A DNA stretch of 64,000 nt from Streptomyces venezuelae (GCF_008642335.1 NZ_CP029191.1:5766001-5830000), one strand, 5' to 3'. Shown: positions 16,190-25,406, counted from the first letter of the stretch. The notes: a model not told the origin generated them from the letters alone. Translations and numbers: made by a program.

Positions 16190-17239
16190 ATGTCGGCCAG
16201 TTCTCGCAGCATCAATCTCGCAGTCATCCCCGGAGACGGCATCGGCCAAGAGGTCGTGGCCCAGGGGCTCAAGGTCCTCAACGCCGTGCTTCCGCAGGAT
16301 GTGAAGCTCGAGACGAAGGAATTCGACTTCGGTGCCAAGCGGTACCACGCGACCGGTGAGACCCTCACCGACGCCGACGTCGAAGAGCTCAAGCAGCACG
16401 ACGCGATTCTGCTCGGCGCCATCGGCGACCCCTCGGTCCCGTCCGGTGTCCTGGAGCGCGGCTTCCTGCTGAAGCTCCGCTTCCTCTTCGACCACCACGT
16501 CAACCTGCGGCCCTCGAAGCTGCTCCCCGGTGTCGCGACGCCCCTCAAGGGCCAGCCCGAGATCGACTTCGTCGTCGTGCGCGAGGGCACCGAGGGTCCG
16601 TACACCGGCAACGGCGGCTCGATCCGCACCGGGACGCCGCACGAGGTGGCCACCGAGGTCTCCGTGAACACCGCGTTCGGTGTGGAGCGCGTGGTCCGCG
16701 ACGCCTTCGCCCGCGCGCAGGCCCGCCCCCGCAAGAAGCTGACGCTGGTCCACAAGAACAACGTCCTCGCGTACGCCGGGCACCTCTGGACCAACGTCTT
16801 CAACCGGGTGGCCAAGGAGTTCCCCGAGGTCACCACCGACTACATCCACGTCGACGCCGCGACGATCTACCTCGTCACCGACCCCGGCCGCTTCGACGTG
16901 ATCGTCACCGACAACCTCTTCGGCGACATCATCACCGACCTCGCCGCGGCCGTCTCCGGCGGCATCGGCGTCGCGGCCTCCGGGAACATCAACCCGAGCC
17001 GCGAGTTCCCGTCCATGTTCGAGCCGGTGCACGGCTCGGCCCCGGACATCGCGGGTCAGGGCAAGGCGGACCCGTCCGCCACGGTCCTCTCCGTCGGTCT
17101 CCTCCTGCGCCACCTCGGGTTCGAGGCCGAGGCCGCGCGCATCGAGGAGGCGGTCTCCGCCGACCTCGCGGAGCGCGGCGAGACGGTCCGCACCACCGAG
17201 CAGATCGGCGACGCGCTCGCCGTACGGGTGGCGCGCTGA
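16190..17239 (+). CDS. leuB: 3-isopropylmalate dehydrogenase
   Basis: 349 residues from ATG 16190. It catalyses NAD-dependent oxidative decarboxylation of 3-isopropylmalate to 2-oxoisocaproate in leucine synthesis. Seen are the N-terminal [13 protein letters not shown], the substrate loop [16 protein letters not shown], the catalytic Tyr and Lys regions ([12 protein letters not shown], and [12 protein letters not shown]), the metal-binding [15 protein letters not shown], and [18 protein letters not shown]. Length and the short LRFLFD loop fit the actinobacterial LeuB type. The upstream start is close to the divergent phosphatase gene. A strong hairpin closes the gene before ilvE. Confidence 0.96.
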   Translation: MSASSRSINLAVIPGDGIGQEVVAQGLKVLNAVLPQDVKLETKEFDFGAKRYHATGETLTDADVEELKQHDAILLGAIGDPSVPSGVLERGFLLKLRFLFDHHVNLRPSKLLPGVATPLKGQPEIDFVVVREGTEGPYTGNGGSIRTGTPHEVATEVSVNTAFGVERVVRDAFARAQARPRKKLTLVHKNNVLAYAGHLWTNVFNRVAKEFPEVTTDYIHVDAATIYLVTDPGRFDVIVTDNLFGDIITDLAAAVSGGIGVAASGNINPSREFPSMFEPVHGSAPDIAGQGKADPSATVLSVGLLLRHLGFEAEAARIEEAVSADLAERGETVRTTEQIGDALAVRVAR

Positions 17240-17260
17240 CCCGGTAGCTCGAAGATCGAG

Positions 17261-17300
17261 GAGAAGCCGCCGGGCCACGCAGGACACCCGGCGGCTTCTC
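17261..17300 (+). terminator. Hairpin terminator after leuB
   Basis: A perfect 14-bp stem (GAGAAGCCGCCGGG at 17261-17274 with its complement at 17287-17300) and a 12-base loop, 22 bases beyond the leuB stop. It has no U tract but the stem is very stable, so leuB and ilvE are probably separate transcripts. Confidence 0.8.
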
Positions 17301-17485
17301 GTACGCACCGTCCGGGTGTCACCATCGACCCCCGGGCCGCAAACATGCCGTTTCTCCCACGGGACCCCACGAGCGATAATCGAACGAGGGGCCGTGAAAG
17401 CAACAGGGAAACTCGGACGTCCTAGTACTGGGCGTGCGGATGTGAGCGCGGTCCGTCACCATCACACGTGAAGGACGAAGTACTC

Positions 17486-18580
17486 ATGACGACGACCCCG
17501 AGCATCGAGCTCAAGCCCTCATCGACGCCGCTGGCCACCGCCGAGCGCGAGGCGATCCTGGCGAACCCCGGGTTCGGCCGCCACTTCACCGATCACATGG
17601 TGACGATCAAGTGGACGGAGGGCCGCGGCTGGCACGACGGGCAGCTCGTGCCGTACGGCCCGCTCTCCCTCGACCCGGCCACGAACGTCCTGCACTACGC
17701 GCAGGAGATCTTCGAGGGCCTCAAGGCCTACCGGCAGCCCGACGGCACGGTGGCCACGTTCCGGCCGGACGCCAACGCCCGCCGCTTCCAGTCCTCCGCG
17801 CGCCGCCTCGGCATGCCCGAGCTGCCCGTCGAGACGTTCATCGAGGCGTGCGACCTGCTCGTGAAGCAGGACATCGACTGGGTGCCGGCGCACGGCGGCG
17901 AGGAGTCCCTCTACCTCCGCCCCTTCATGATCGCCACGGAGGTCGGCCTGGGCGTGAAGCCCGCCAACGAGTACCTCTTCGTCGTCATCGCCTCGCCCGC
18001 CGGCGCGTACTTCCCCGGCGGCGTGAAGCCCGTCTCCATCTGGCTCTCCGAGGACCGCGTGCGGGCCGTGCCCGGGGGCATGGGCGACGCCAAGACCGGC
18101 GGCAACTACGCGGCGTCGCTGCTCGCGCAGGCGGAGGCGGCGGCGAAGGGCTGCGACCAGGTCGCCTACCTCGACGCCGTCGAGCACAAGTGGGTCGAGG
18201 AACTGGGCGGCATGAACCTGTACTTCGTGTACGGCAACAAGATCGTCACCCCCACCCTGACGGGCTCGCTGCTCGCGGGCGTCACCCGCGACTCTTTGCT
18301 GTCGGTCGCCCGTGACCTCGGCTACGAGTCGGAGGAGGCGCGGGTCTCCATCGACCAGTGGAAGACGGACTCCGAGAACGGCACGCTCACGGAGGTCTTC
18401 GCCTGCGGCACGGCGGCGGTCATCACGCCCGTCGGCACGGTGAAGTGCAATGCGGGGGAGTGGCAGCAGAGCGGGGGGCAGCCGGGTGAGGTCACGCTGA
18501 AGCTGCGTGAGGCGCTGCTCGACATCCAGCGGGGCAAGGCGGCGGACCAGCACGGCTGGATGCACGGGCTCGGGGGCTGA
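17486..18580 (+). CDS. ilvE: Branched-chain amino acid aminotransferase
   Basis: 364 residues from ATG 17486, with AAGGA ten bases upstream. A GTG at 17468 would add six residues but has no better site. This fold-type IV PLP enzyme transfers amino groups between glutamate and the keto acids of Val, Leu and Ile. Motifs include [44 protein letters not shown] with the PLP lysine region, the [13 protein letters not shown] segment, and the phosphate-binding [14 protein letters not shown]. It is the last step of the pathway whose other enzymes (leuB, cimA, leuCD) lie around it. A hairpin follows. Confidence 0.95.
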   Translation: MTTTPSIELKPSSTPLATAEREAILANPGFGRHFTDHMVTIKWTEGRGWHDGQLVPYGPLSLDPATNVLHYAQEIFEGLKAYRQPDGTVATFRPDANARRFQSSARRLGMPELPVETFIEACDLLVKQDIDWVPAHGGEESLYLRPFMIATEVGLGVKPANEYLFVVIASPAGAYFPGGVKPVSIWLSEDRVRAVPGGMGDAKTGGNYAASLLAQAEAAAKGCDQVAYLDAVEHKWVEELGGMNLYFVYGNKIVTPTLTGSLLAGVTRDSLLSVARDLGYESEEARVSIDQWKTDSENGTLTEVFACGTAAVITPVGTVKCNAGEWQQSGGQPGEVTLKLREALLDIQRGKAADQHGWMHGLGG

Positions 18581-18600
18581 GGGCCTTGGCGGTGTGACTG

Positions 18601-18629
18601 CAGCCCCGCGGCTTGCGCCTGCGGGGCTG
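18601..18629 (+). terminator. Terminator after ilvE
   Basis: A 9-bp stem (CAGCCCCGC with its complement at 18621-18629) and an 11-base loop, 20 bases after the ilvE stop, followed by TTGCCTGT. Confidence 0.7.
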
Positions 18630-18660
18630 TTGCCTGTCCGCCGTCGTCCGCGGGCCGGTG

Positions 18661-18829
18661 GGGGCTGATCGCGCAGTTCCCCGCGCCCCTTAAGAACGCC
18701 GGCCCGGCTGTGGCTGATCGCGCAGTTCCCCGCGCCCCTAAAGATGCGCAGTTCCCCGCGTCCCTGAAACCCCCGCCCCTGGGCGGCGGAGCCGCTTCAG
18801 GGGCGCGGGGAACTGCGCGACCAGCCCCC
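18661..18829. repeat. Cluster of a dispersed palindromic intergenic repeat
   Basis: The motif GCGCAGTTCCCCGCGCCCCT occurs as direct copies near 18671, 18720 and 18746 (the last with one base changed). It returns inverted at 18799-18818, extended on one side by GACCAGCCCC. This is the GC-rich element commonly seen between Streptomyces genes. A related copy lies at 38224-38253. The inverted pair can form a large hairpin that would also stop transcription of the convergent ilvE and permease genes. Confidence 0.8.
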
Positions 18830-20251
18830 ACCGGGCTGCAGGTGAAGAGCCGAGGGGTCGGCGGGGGGCTGGACGGCGCGGGGCGTCAGGGAGAGGTAGG
18901 CCGCCGCGCCCACCACCCCCGAGAGCAGGAAGCTGCAGTCGACCCCGCCGGTCAGGGCGAGGAGCGGGCCCTCGTACGAGGGGAGGGAGACGGCCAGGAC
19001 GCCCACCCCGGCGCCCAGCGCCCACGCCGTCGTCGCCCGCGCGTTCCAGCCGCCGCGGAACCAGTAGACGCCGCCCCGCGCGCGGCGGTTGAAGACCTGG
19101 AGGGCGTCCGCGTCGTACTCCCCGCGGCAGCGCGCGAAGCCGATGAGGGTGATCACGGCCCACGGCGTGCCGATCGCCGTGAGGAGCAGCACGAAGGACG
19201 TCATCGCGTCCTGCGCCTCCCACGCGTAGTGGCCGACGAAGACGCAGGCCGTGGCGACGACGGCGACCGTGTACGTGGCGCGGGCGCGGGACGCGCGGGG
19301 CAGGATCGCGTCCAGGTCGAGGCCCATGGAGTAGAGCATCAGGCCCGCGTTGCCGACCGATCCCGCGGACGCGGCGAGGAGGAGCGGAACCAGGTACCAG
19401 GCGGGGGACGCGTCGACGAGTCCGCCCGCGTAGTCGAGCGCCGCCCGCGCCGCGTACGCCGTGAACGTGCCGAAGAGCTGGGGGAGCAGGAGCCCGGCGA
19501 GCAGGCCGAGCCACGCCGCGCCGAGGACCGCGCGGGAGCTGTGGCGGGCCGGGGAGATGTAGCGGGTGTAGTCGCCGAGCAGGGTGATGAAGGCGATCGG
19601 GCCGGAGAGGCCCGCCGCGACCAGCGCCAGCAGCCACGTCGGCCAGAACGAGCCGAGCGCGTAGCCCCCCGCGCCGGGCAGCGCGGTGGTCGTGAAGTCG
19701 GGGGCGTAGGCCACGACGCCGAGCGCGAGCAGCGCCGTCATGCCGACGGCGAGGACGCGGGAGAGGCGCAGCAGGACGCGGTAGCCGTAGACCGCGCCGG
19801 TCACCGTGGCCGCCGCGAGCAGGGCGTAGATCAGGGAGTACGCGAATCCGTCGGCGGGCACGCCGAGGAGGCGGTGCAGCGTGCCGACCATCACGTCGCC
19901 GCCGATCCAGATCGTCAGCGCGGTGTAGCCGAGGGACAGGAGCAGGCCGACGACCGAGCCGACGAGCCGGCCGCGGACCCCGAACTGGGCGCCGGACGAC
20001 GTCGAGAGGTTCGTGCCGGTGCGCAGGGAGACCAGCGCGAGCGGCGCGGTCAGCGCCGTGCCGATCACCGTGCCCGCCACGACCGCGCTCACCGATTGCC
20101 ACCAGCCGAGGCCGAACGACACCGGCAGCCAGCCGAAGACGATCACCCCCAGGCAGAGGTTCGAGCCGATGAGGATCGAGACGAGATCGCGGGGGCCGCT
20201 GGTGCGCTCCCCGTCCGGGATGGTGTCGACTCCGCGCTGTTCTATCGGCAT
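18797..20251 (-). CDS. NCS1-family nucleobase/cation symporter
   Basis: 484 residues from ATG 20249-20251, with AGGGG seven bases upstream. A longer TTG start at 20311 would place the start inside an operator. It has about 12 hydrophobic helices. Family features are the GSNLCLGVIVFGWLP first helix, the SSGAQFGVRGR loop, GPIAFITLLGDYTRYISP, and TAIGTPWAVITLIGF. It should import a purine, pyrimidine, hydantoin or related base with a cation. The last residues (GGWSRSSPRP) and the stop are encoded by the dispersed repeat at 18799-18829, so the native C-terminus may have been replaced. It is divergent from agmatine deiminase, with shared operators. Confidence 0.88.
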   Translation of the reverse strand: MPIEQRGVDTIPDGERTSGPRDLVSILIGSNLCLGVIVFGWLPVSFGLGWWQSVSAVVAGTVIGTALTAPLALVSLRTGTNLSTSSGAQFGVRGRLVGSVVGLLLSLGYTALTIWIGGDVMVGTLHRLLGVPADGFAYSLIYALLAAATVTGAVYGYRVLLRLSRVLAVGMTALLALGVVAYAPDFTTTALPGAGGYALGSFWPTWLLALVAAGLSGPIAFITLLGDYTRYISPARHSSRAVLGAAWLGLLAGLLLPQLFGTFTAYAARAALDYAGGLVDASPAWYLVPLLLAASAGSVGNAGLMLYSMGLDLDAILPRASRARATYTVAVVATACVFVGHYAWEAQDAMTSFVLLLTAIGTPWAVITLIGFARCRGEYDADALQVFNRRARGGVYWFRGGWNARATTAWALGAGVGVLAVSLPSYEGPLLALTGGVDCSFLLSGVVGAAAYLSLTPRAVQPPADPSALHLQPGGGWSRSSPRP

Positions 20252-20295
20252 GAGGGTGCCCCTGACGCTCGCTTGGTCCCAATGGTTGCCCCACT

Positions 20296-20312
20296 TTTGA
20301 GCAGCGCTCAAT
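20296..20312. promoter_or_regulatory. TetR operator 1 (permease side)
   Basis: TTTGAGCAGCGCTCAAT is a palindrome with perfect inner arms TTGAGC/GCTCAA. It shares the half-site TTnGAGYR with operator 2 at 20365-20381. It lies about 45 bp upstream of the permease start and is a likely site for the TetR protein encoded at 21464. Confidence 0.55.
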
Positions 20313-20364
20313 GTGACGTGTAATTGGTCCCGCCGTCAATGCTTCCCGCATGCGGATCTCGTAG

Positions 20365-20381
20365 TTAGAGTGTTGCTCTAA
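20365..20381. promoter_or_regulatory. TetR operator 2 (agmatine deiminase side)
   Basis: TTAGAGTGTTGCTCTAA has perfect 6-bp arms TTAGAG/CTCTAA around a 5-bp centre and lies 30 bp upstream of the agmatine deiminase ATG. Its half-site matches operator 1, which implies one regulator for both divergent units. Confidence 0.6.
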
Positions 20382-20411
20382 TCAGCTCCTCCCTTCGTGA
20401 AGGTGTACGCC

Positions 20412-21449
20412 ATGACCGCTGCCGCCGACGGCTTCCGCATGCCCGCCGAGTGGGCCCCGCACGAGCGCACCTGGATGGCGTGGCCGTGCCCCAACCCGAC
20501 GTTCGACGACCCGGAAGGCCTCGACGCGTCGCGTCTCGCGTGGGCGAACGTCGCCCGTGCCGTACGCCGCTTCGAACCCGTCACCGTCGTGTGCGGCCCC
20601 GCGCAGTCCACGTACGCCGCGGAGCTGCTCGGCCCGGACATCGAGGTGACCGAGCGGGAGCTCGACGACGCGTGGATGCGGGACATCGGGCCGACGTTCC
20701 TCACCGACGGCAAGGGCGGCCTCGCCGCCGTCGACTGGACGTTCAACGGCTGGGGCGCCCAGGAGTGGGCCCGCTGGGACCACGACTCCAAGGTCGGGGC
20801 GTACGTCGCCGACCTCGCCGGAGCGCGGACGTACGCCTCGAAGCTCGTCAACGAGGGCGGCGGCCTACACGTCGACGGCGAGGGCACCGTGCTGCTCACC
20901 GAGACCGTGCAGCTCGGCCCCGAGCGCAACCCCGGCTGGACGAAGGAGCAGGTCGAGGCGGAGATCCACGCCCACCTCGGCACCACCAAGGCGATCTGGC
21001 TGCCGCGCGGCCTCACCGCCGACTACCCGGGCCACGGCTACGGCACCCTCGGCCACGTCGACATCGTCGCCGCCTTCGCCGCGCCCGGCGTCGTCGTCGT
21101 GCACTCCCAGCGCGACCCCGCCCACCCCGACTTCGAGGTCAGCAAGGAGGTCGTCGCGGCCCTCACCGGGCAGACGGACGCCCGCGGCCGCACCCTGCGG
21201 ATCGTCGAGGTGCCCGCGCCGACCGTCCTGAAGGACGACGAGGGCTGGGTCGACTACTCGTACATCAACCACTACCTCTGCAACGGCGGCGTCGTCCTGT
21301 GCGCCTTCGGCGACCCCAACGACGAGATCGCGGCGGGCATCTTCCGCTCTCTCTTCCCCGACCGGACCGTGACGCTCGTCGACGCCCGTACGATCTTCGC
21401 GGGGGGCGGTGGCATCCACTGCATCACCCAGCAGCAGCCGAAGGTGTGA
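20412..21449 (+). CDS. aguA: Agmatine deiminase (peptidyl-arginine deiminase family)
   Basis: 345 residues from ATG 20412 (GAAGG eight bases upstream; a GTG at 20397 is also possible). It hydrolyses agmatine to N-carbamoylputrescine and ammonia on the route from arginine to putrescine. Motifs: ERTWMAWP, DDAWMRDIGPTFL with the substrate-binding Asp, NEGGGLHVDGEGT, GHGYGTLGHVDIVA with the catalytic His, and the C-terminal GGGGIHCITQQQP holding the nucleophilic cysteine. It forms a unit with the TetR gene 14 bases downstream. No N-carbamoylputrescine amidase is visible in the window. Confidence 0.93.
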   Translation: MTAAADGFRMPAEWAPHERTWMAWPCPNPTFDDPEGLDASRLAWANVARAVRRFEPVTVVCGPAQSTYAAELLGPDIEVTERELDDAWMRDIGPTFLTDGKGGLAAVDWTFNGWGAQEWARWDHDSKVGAYVADLAGARTYASKLVNEGGGLHVDGEGTVLLTETVQLGPERNPGWTKEQVEAEIHAHLGTTKAIWLPRGLTADYPGHGYGTLGHVDIVAAFAAPGVVVVHSQRDPAHPDFEVSKEVVAALTGQTDARGRTLRIVEVPAPTVLKDDEGWVDYSYINHYLCNGGVVLCAFGDPNDEIAAGIFRSLFPDRTVTLVDARTIFAGGGGIHCITQQQPKV

Positions 21450-21463
21450 TCAAGGAGTACGGA

Positions 21464-22072
21464 ATGGCCGGTCAGGCCCGCGCGCGGAAGAACGCCCCGC
21501 CGCGTGAGGACGTGTTGGCGGCCGCCATGGAGATGATCGCCGAGCGCGGCCTGGAGAAACTGACCATGGCCGCGCTCGGCCGTGCGGTCGGCATGAGCTC
21601 CGGCCATCTCCTCTACTACTTCCGCACCAAGGACGAGCTGCTCCTGCGCACCCTGGAGTGGAGCGAGGGCCGCCTCGGCGCCGAGCGCGGCCGCCTCCTC
21701 GCACGGCGCGGCACGGCGCGCGAGCGCCTCGACGCGTACGTCGAGCTGTACGTCCCCGACACCGTCGGCGACCCGCACTGGACGCTCTGGCTGGAGGTCT
21801 GGAACCGGTCCCTCAACGCCGACGAGGAGGGCCGCGACCGGCAGGCCGCGATCGAGGGGGCCTGGCACCGCGACCTGGTGGCGCTGCTCGCCGAGGGGGT
21901 CTCGCGCGGCGAGTTCGGCACGGTCGACCCCGACCGCTTCGCGACCCGGCTGCGGGCGCTGCTCGACGGGTTCTCCATCCATGTGGCGATCGGGCTGCGG
22001 GGGACGGGCCGGGACCAAGTCCTCGCACATGTGGGGGAGTTCCTGGACGCCGGGCTCGCCACGGACTCCTAG
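21464..22072 (+). CDS. TetR-family regulator of the agmatine deiminase unit
   Basis: 202 residues with AAGGAG seven bases upstream of the ATG. N-terminal domain: REDVLAAAMEMIAERGLEKLTMAALGRAVG, then the hallmark SSGHLLYYFRTKDELL. The C-terminal helical part (WTLWLEVWNRSL and FATRLRALLDGFSIHVAIGL) resembles the TetR group that includes BetI and RutR-like regulators. It is cotranscribed with aguA, and two matching operators upstream fit autoregulation plus control of the permease. A ligand from polyamine or base catabolism is plausible but not shown. Confidence 0.88.
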   Translation: MAGQARARKNAPPREDVLAAAMEMIAERGLEKLTMAALGRAVGMSSGHLLYYFRTKDELLLRTLEWSEGRLGAERGRLLARRGTARERLDAYVELYVPDTVGDPHWTLWLEVWNRSLNADEEGRDRQAAIEGAWHRDLVALLAEGVSRGEFGTVDPDRFATRLRALLDGFSIHVAIGLRGTGRDQVLAHVGEFLDAGLATDS

Positions 22073-22186
22073 CGGCCCGTCGAGGTTGTACGCACTCCGG
22101 CTGATTGCCCGGCGCCCTGCCGGTGCGCTTGTATCCCGGTGGGTATCGCTCGACGGCGAGCGAAGGGAACATCGGGGGACTCGATC

Positions 22187-23449
22187 ATGTACTGCACCCA
22201 TCGCAAGCGCATCGCGCTGGCCGCCGCCGCGGGCGTCGTCGCGGCCACCGTCACCGCCCTGCCGGCCGCCTTCGCCGCCGACCCGGCCGTGGCGCCCCGC
22301 ACCGAGGGCATCAGCGTCACCGCGGGGGGCCACGCCGCGAACGGCCGGTCCGCGGGGGCCGTGATCAGCCGCGACGGCAGGTTCGCGGCCTTCGACTCCG
22401 AGGCCACCGACCTGGTGCCCGGCGACACGAACGGGGCGCGCGACATCTTCGTACGCGATCTGCGCACCGGGAAGACGGAGCGCATAGCCGTCGCGGGACG
22501 CCAGGTCGGCGGGCCGTCCCTGAGCGCCGACGGCCGCTACGTCGCGTTCGTCTCCAGCCCCGCGGACTCCTACTCCGACCGGGATGTGCGCCTGCACGAC
22601 CGCAGGACGGGGAAGACCGAGCGCCTCGACGTCGAGCTGCCCGACGGGTACCCCGGCGACAGCGCGGGCAGCGTCTCCCTCAGCGCGAACGCGCGCTACG
22701 CCGTCTTCGACACGGACGGACCGCGGTTCGACGGCACGGCCGTCTTCCTGCGCGACCGCAGGACCGGCACCACCGAGAGGATCAGCCACCCCTATGCGGG
22801 CGGCGACGGTGAGCGCAACGCCCACTCGGCGACCGTCAGCGACAACGGCCGGTACGTCGTCTACGCCAGCTCCTTCGTCAACGGGCCGCGCGGCGACGAC
22901 TGGAGCGACCTGTGGCTGCGTGACCGCAAGACGGGCGGCCTCTCCCAGATCGACCGCTCCCACGACGGCGCCAAGACGGAGAAGGAGTCCCTGCGGCCGT
23001 CCCTCAGCGGCGACGGCCGCACCGTCGTCTTCGAGTCACGGGACACCCACCTCGTGCCCGACGACAACGACGCCTCCTGGAACGTGTTCGTGCACGACGT
23101 GGCCTCCGGCCGCAACCAGCGCATCCACGGCACCCAGGGCGGCCCCGGCGAGGTGTACACCCGCTCGCCCGCGATCAGCGCCGACGGCCGGTATCTGACG
23201 TACATGTCGGAACTCGCCGAGACGGGCAGCGCGTACGGCAAGGAGTGGCCGACCTACCTCCGGGACCTGCGGAAGGGCACCACCACGCTCGTCTCCCCGG
23301 ACACGAGCGGCGGCGCCGCGACGGCCGACGTCCTGCCCGGCGGCATCGCGCGGAACGGCGCCCGCGTCACCTTCACGTCGTCGGACGCGACCCTTCTTCC
23401 GGGTGACACGAACGACGGCGACGACGTCTTCGTACGCCACCTGCGCTGA
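22187..23449 (+). CDS. Secreted beta-propeller protein (TolB/WD40-like repeats)
   Basis: 420 residues from ATG 22187, with GGGGGA seven bases upstream. Residues 1-31 are a Sec signal (HRKRIALAAAAGVVAATVTALPAAFAA). The rest is built of roughly seven repeats of about 50 residues. Each carries an S-x-DGRYVAF-type strand and a D-V-x-x-x-D-R-x-T-G-K-T-E-R strand, as in TolB and PD40 propellers. No catalytic site is apparent. It is a lone gene between the agmatine unit and the cimA leader. Role unknown, perhaps a binding scaffold at the cell surface. Confidence 0.78.
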   Translation: MYCTHRKRIALAAAAGVVAATVTALPAAFAADPAVAPRTEGISVTAGGHAANGRSAGAVISRDGRFAAFDSEATDLVPGDTNGARDIFVRDLRTGKTERIAVAGRQVGGPSLSADGRYVAFVSSPADSYSDRDVRLHDRRTGKTERLDVELPDGYPGDSAGSVSLSANARYAVFDTDGPRFDGTAVFLRDRRTGTTERISHPYAGGDGERNAHSATVSDNGRYVVYASSFVNGPRGDDWSDLWLRDRKTGGLSQIDRSHDGAKTEKESLRPSLSGDGRTVVFESRDTHLVPDDNDASWNVFVHDVASGRNQRIHGTQGGPGEVYTRSPAISADGRYLTYMSELAETGSAYGKEWPTYLRDLRKGTTTLVSPDTSGGAATADVLPGGIARNGARVTFTSSDATLLPGDTNDGDDVFVRHLR

Positions 23450-23578
23450 CGCCTCAGCTGTGCGGGTCCGTGCGGGTCCGTCCTGCGGGCGGCGCGTCCC
23501 ACGTGTCGCCCGCATCGTGAGACAGGGCCCCCGCGGCGCGGCAAAGCGTGGCAAGCTGCCTCCGTGCTCTCGTTCGCC

Positions 23579-23614
23579 ATGATTATTGGCAGCAGGCGCG
23601 CCGGTCCGCAGTGA
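23579..23614 (+). CDS. Isoleucine leader peptide (MIIGSRRAGPQ)
   Basis: An 11-codon ORF starting with two consecutive ATT isoleucine codons, which are rare in this GC-rich genome. It ends 55 bases before a terminator hairpin and 188 bases before cimA. This is the layout of a transcription attenuator: a ribosome stalled on the Ile codons would change RNA folding and prevent termination. Leader peptide control of branched-chain genes is known in actinobacteria. This particular peptide is inferred from sequence. Confidence 0.65.
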   Translation: MIIGSRRAGPQ

Positions 23615-23668
23615 CCGCCTCGTATCCATCACGTACGGGCGGACACCGTCGCCTCGACCCGCGCGCAG

Positions 23669-23695
23669 ACCTCTCGCACCCGCGAGGGGTTTTTT
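23669..23695 (+). terminator. Attenuator terminator upstream of cimA
   Basis: A 9-bp stem (ACCTCTCGC at 23669-23677 with GCGAGGGGT at 23682-23690, one G-U pair), a four-base loop and six T residues. It is one of the few true U-tract terminators in this window and lies upstream of a gene, as an attenuator should. Upstream GTCCGC (in 23603-23610) and GCGGAC (about 23638-23643) can form a competing stem. Confidence 0.75.
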
Positions 23696-23801
23696 CGTTT
23701 CCCGGCCCAACTGCAGCCGGACACGGAGCGCGCGGGATCATGGGGGGTGGTGGAGCCGGTCATTCCGGTAGACCGAGATCCGACACAGGAGCCAGATCAG
23801 C

Positions 23802-25406
23802 ATGACGGAAACCAGCACACCCGACGATTCCTTCCACGTCTTCGACACGACGCTGCGCGACGGCGCGCAGCGCGAAGGCATCAACCTCACCGTCGCGGAC
23901 AAGCTGACCATCGCGCGGCACCTGGACGACTTCGGCGTCGGCTTCATCGAGGGCGGCTGGCCGGGCGCCAACCCGCGCGACACCGAGTTCTTCGCGCGGG
24001 CCAAGGACGAGATCACCTTCCGGCACGCGCAGCTCGTCGCCTTCGGCGCGACCCGCCGCGCGGGCGCCAAGGCCGCCGACGACCCGCAGGTCAACGCGCT
24101 CCTCGCGTCCGGCGCGCCCGTCATCACCCTCGTCGCCAAGGCCCACGACCGGCACGTCGAGCTGGCCCTGCGCACCACCCTCGACGAGAACGTGGAGATG
24201 GTCCGCGACACGGTCTCCTACCTCGTCGCGCAGGGCCGCAGGGTCTTCGTCGACTGCGAGCACTTCTTCGACGGCTACCGCGCCAACCCCGAGTACGCCA
24301 AGGCCGTCGTCCGCGCCGCCTCCGAGGCCGGCGCCGACGTCGTCATCCTGTGCGACACCAACGGCGGCATGCTGCCCGCCCAGGTCCAGGCCGTCGTCTC
24401 CACCGTCGTCGCCGACACCGGTGCCCGGCTCGGTATCCACGCCCAGGACGACACCGGCTGCGCCGTCGCCAACACCCTCGCCGCCGTCGACGCGGGCGCC
24501 ACCCACGTCCAGTGCACCGCCAACGGCTACGGCGAACGCGTCGGCAACGCCAACCTCTTCCCCGTCGTCGCCGCCCTGGAGCTCAAGTACGGCAAGCAGG
24601 TCCTGCCCGAGGGCTCGCTGCGCGAGATGACGCGCGTCTCGCACGCCATCGCCGAGGTCGTGAACCTCACCCCCTCCACGCACCAGCCCTACGTCGGCGT
24701 CTCCGCCTTCGCGCACAAGGCCGGACTGCACGCCTCCGCCATCAAGGTCGACCCGGACCTCTACCAGCACATCGACCCGGACCTCGTCGGCAACCGCATC
24801 CGCATGCTGGTCTCCGACATGGCGGGCCGCGCCTCCATCGAGCTCAAGGGCAAGGAGCTCGGCGTCGACCTCGGCGACGACCGCGAGCTGATCGGCCGCG
24901 TCGTGGACCGCGTCAAGGAGCGCGAACTCCAGGGCTACACGTACGAGGCCGCCGACGCCTCCTTCGAACTGCTGCTCCGCGAGGAGGCCGAGGGCCGCGC
25001 CCGCCGCTACTTCCGCGTCGAGTCCTGGCGGGCCATCGTCGAGGACCGCCCCGACGGCACGCACGCCAACGAAGCCACCGTGAAGCTGTGGGCCAAGGGC
25101 GAGCGCATCGTCGCCACCGCGGAGGGCAACGGCCCGGTCAACGCCCTCGACCGGGCGCTGCGGGTCGGCCTCGAACGCATCTACCCGCAGCTCGCCAAGT
25201 TGGAGCTCGTCGACTACAAGGTCCGCATCCTGGAGGGCAAGCACGGCACGTCCTCCACCACGCGCGTCCTGATCTCCACGACCGACGGCGTCGGCGAGTG
25301 GTCGACGGTCGGCGTCGCCGAGAACGTCATCGCCGCGTCGTGGGGCGCCCTTGAGGACGCCTACACCTACGGACTGCTGCGGGCCGGGGTCGAGCCCGTG
25401 GAGTAG
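23802..25406 (+). CDS. cimA: (R)-citramalate synthase (LeuA-like)
   Basis: 534 residues, ATG 23802. It has the HMGL-like TIM barrel (FDTTLRDGAQREGINL at residues 14-29, IHAQDDTGCAVANTLAAVDAGA, TANGYGERVGNANL). After that come the accessory domains and a C-terminal LeuA allosteric dimerisation domain from about residue 400. Length and the GAQREG active-site variant fit the CimA type of the family, which condenses pyruvate with acetyl-CoA. That opens the threonine-independent route to isoleucine. The isoleucine (not leucine) leader peptide upstream independently supports this. LeuCD and LeuB encoded nearby would process citramalate. A 2-isopropylmalate synthase role is the alternative. Confidence 0.9.
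   Translation: MTETSTPDDSFHVFDTTLRDGAQREGINLTVADKLTIARHLDDFGVGFIEGGWPGANPRDTEFFARAKDEITFRHAQLVAFGATRRAGAKAADDPQVNALLASGAPVITLVAKAHDRHVELALRTTLDENVEMVRDTVSYLVAQGRRVFVDCEHFFDGYRANPEYAKAVVRAASEAGADVVILCDTNGGMLPAQVQAVVSTVVADTGARLGIHAQDDTGCAVANTLAAVDAGATHVQCTANGYGERVGNANLFPVVAALELKYGKQVLPEGSLREMTRVSHAIAEVVNLTPSTHQPYVGVSAFAHKAGLHASAIKVDPDLYQHIDPDLVGNRIRMLVSDMAGRASIELKGKELGVDLGDDRELIGRVVDRVKERELQGYTYEAADASFELLLREEAEGRARRYFRVESWRAIVEDRPDGTHANEATVKLWAKGERIVATAEGNGPVNALDRALRVGLERIYPQLAKLELVDYKVRILEGKHGTSSTTRVLISTTDGVGEWSTVGVAENVIAASWGALEDAYTYGLLRAGVEPVE

Noticed and set aside
17301..17485. Attenuator ahead of ilvE
   Set aside because: No leader ORF with branched-chain codons and no terminator stem were found in the 185 bases; only GATAAT-like words.
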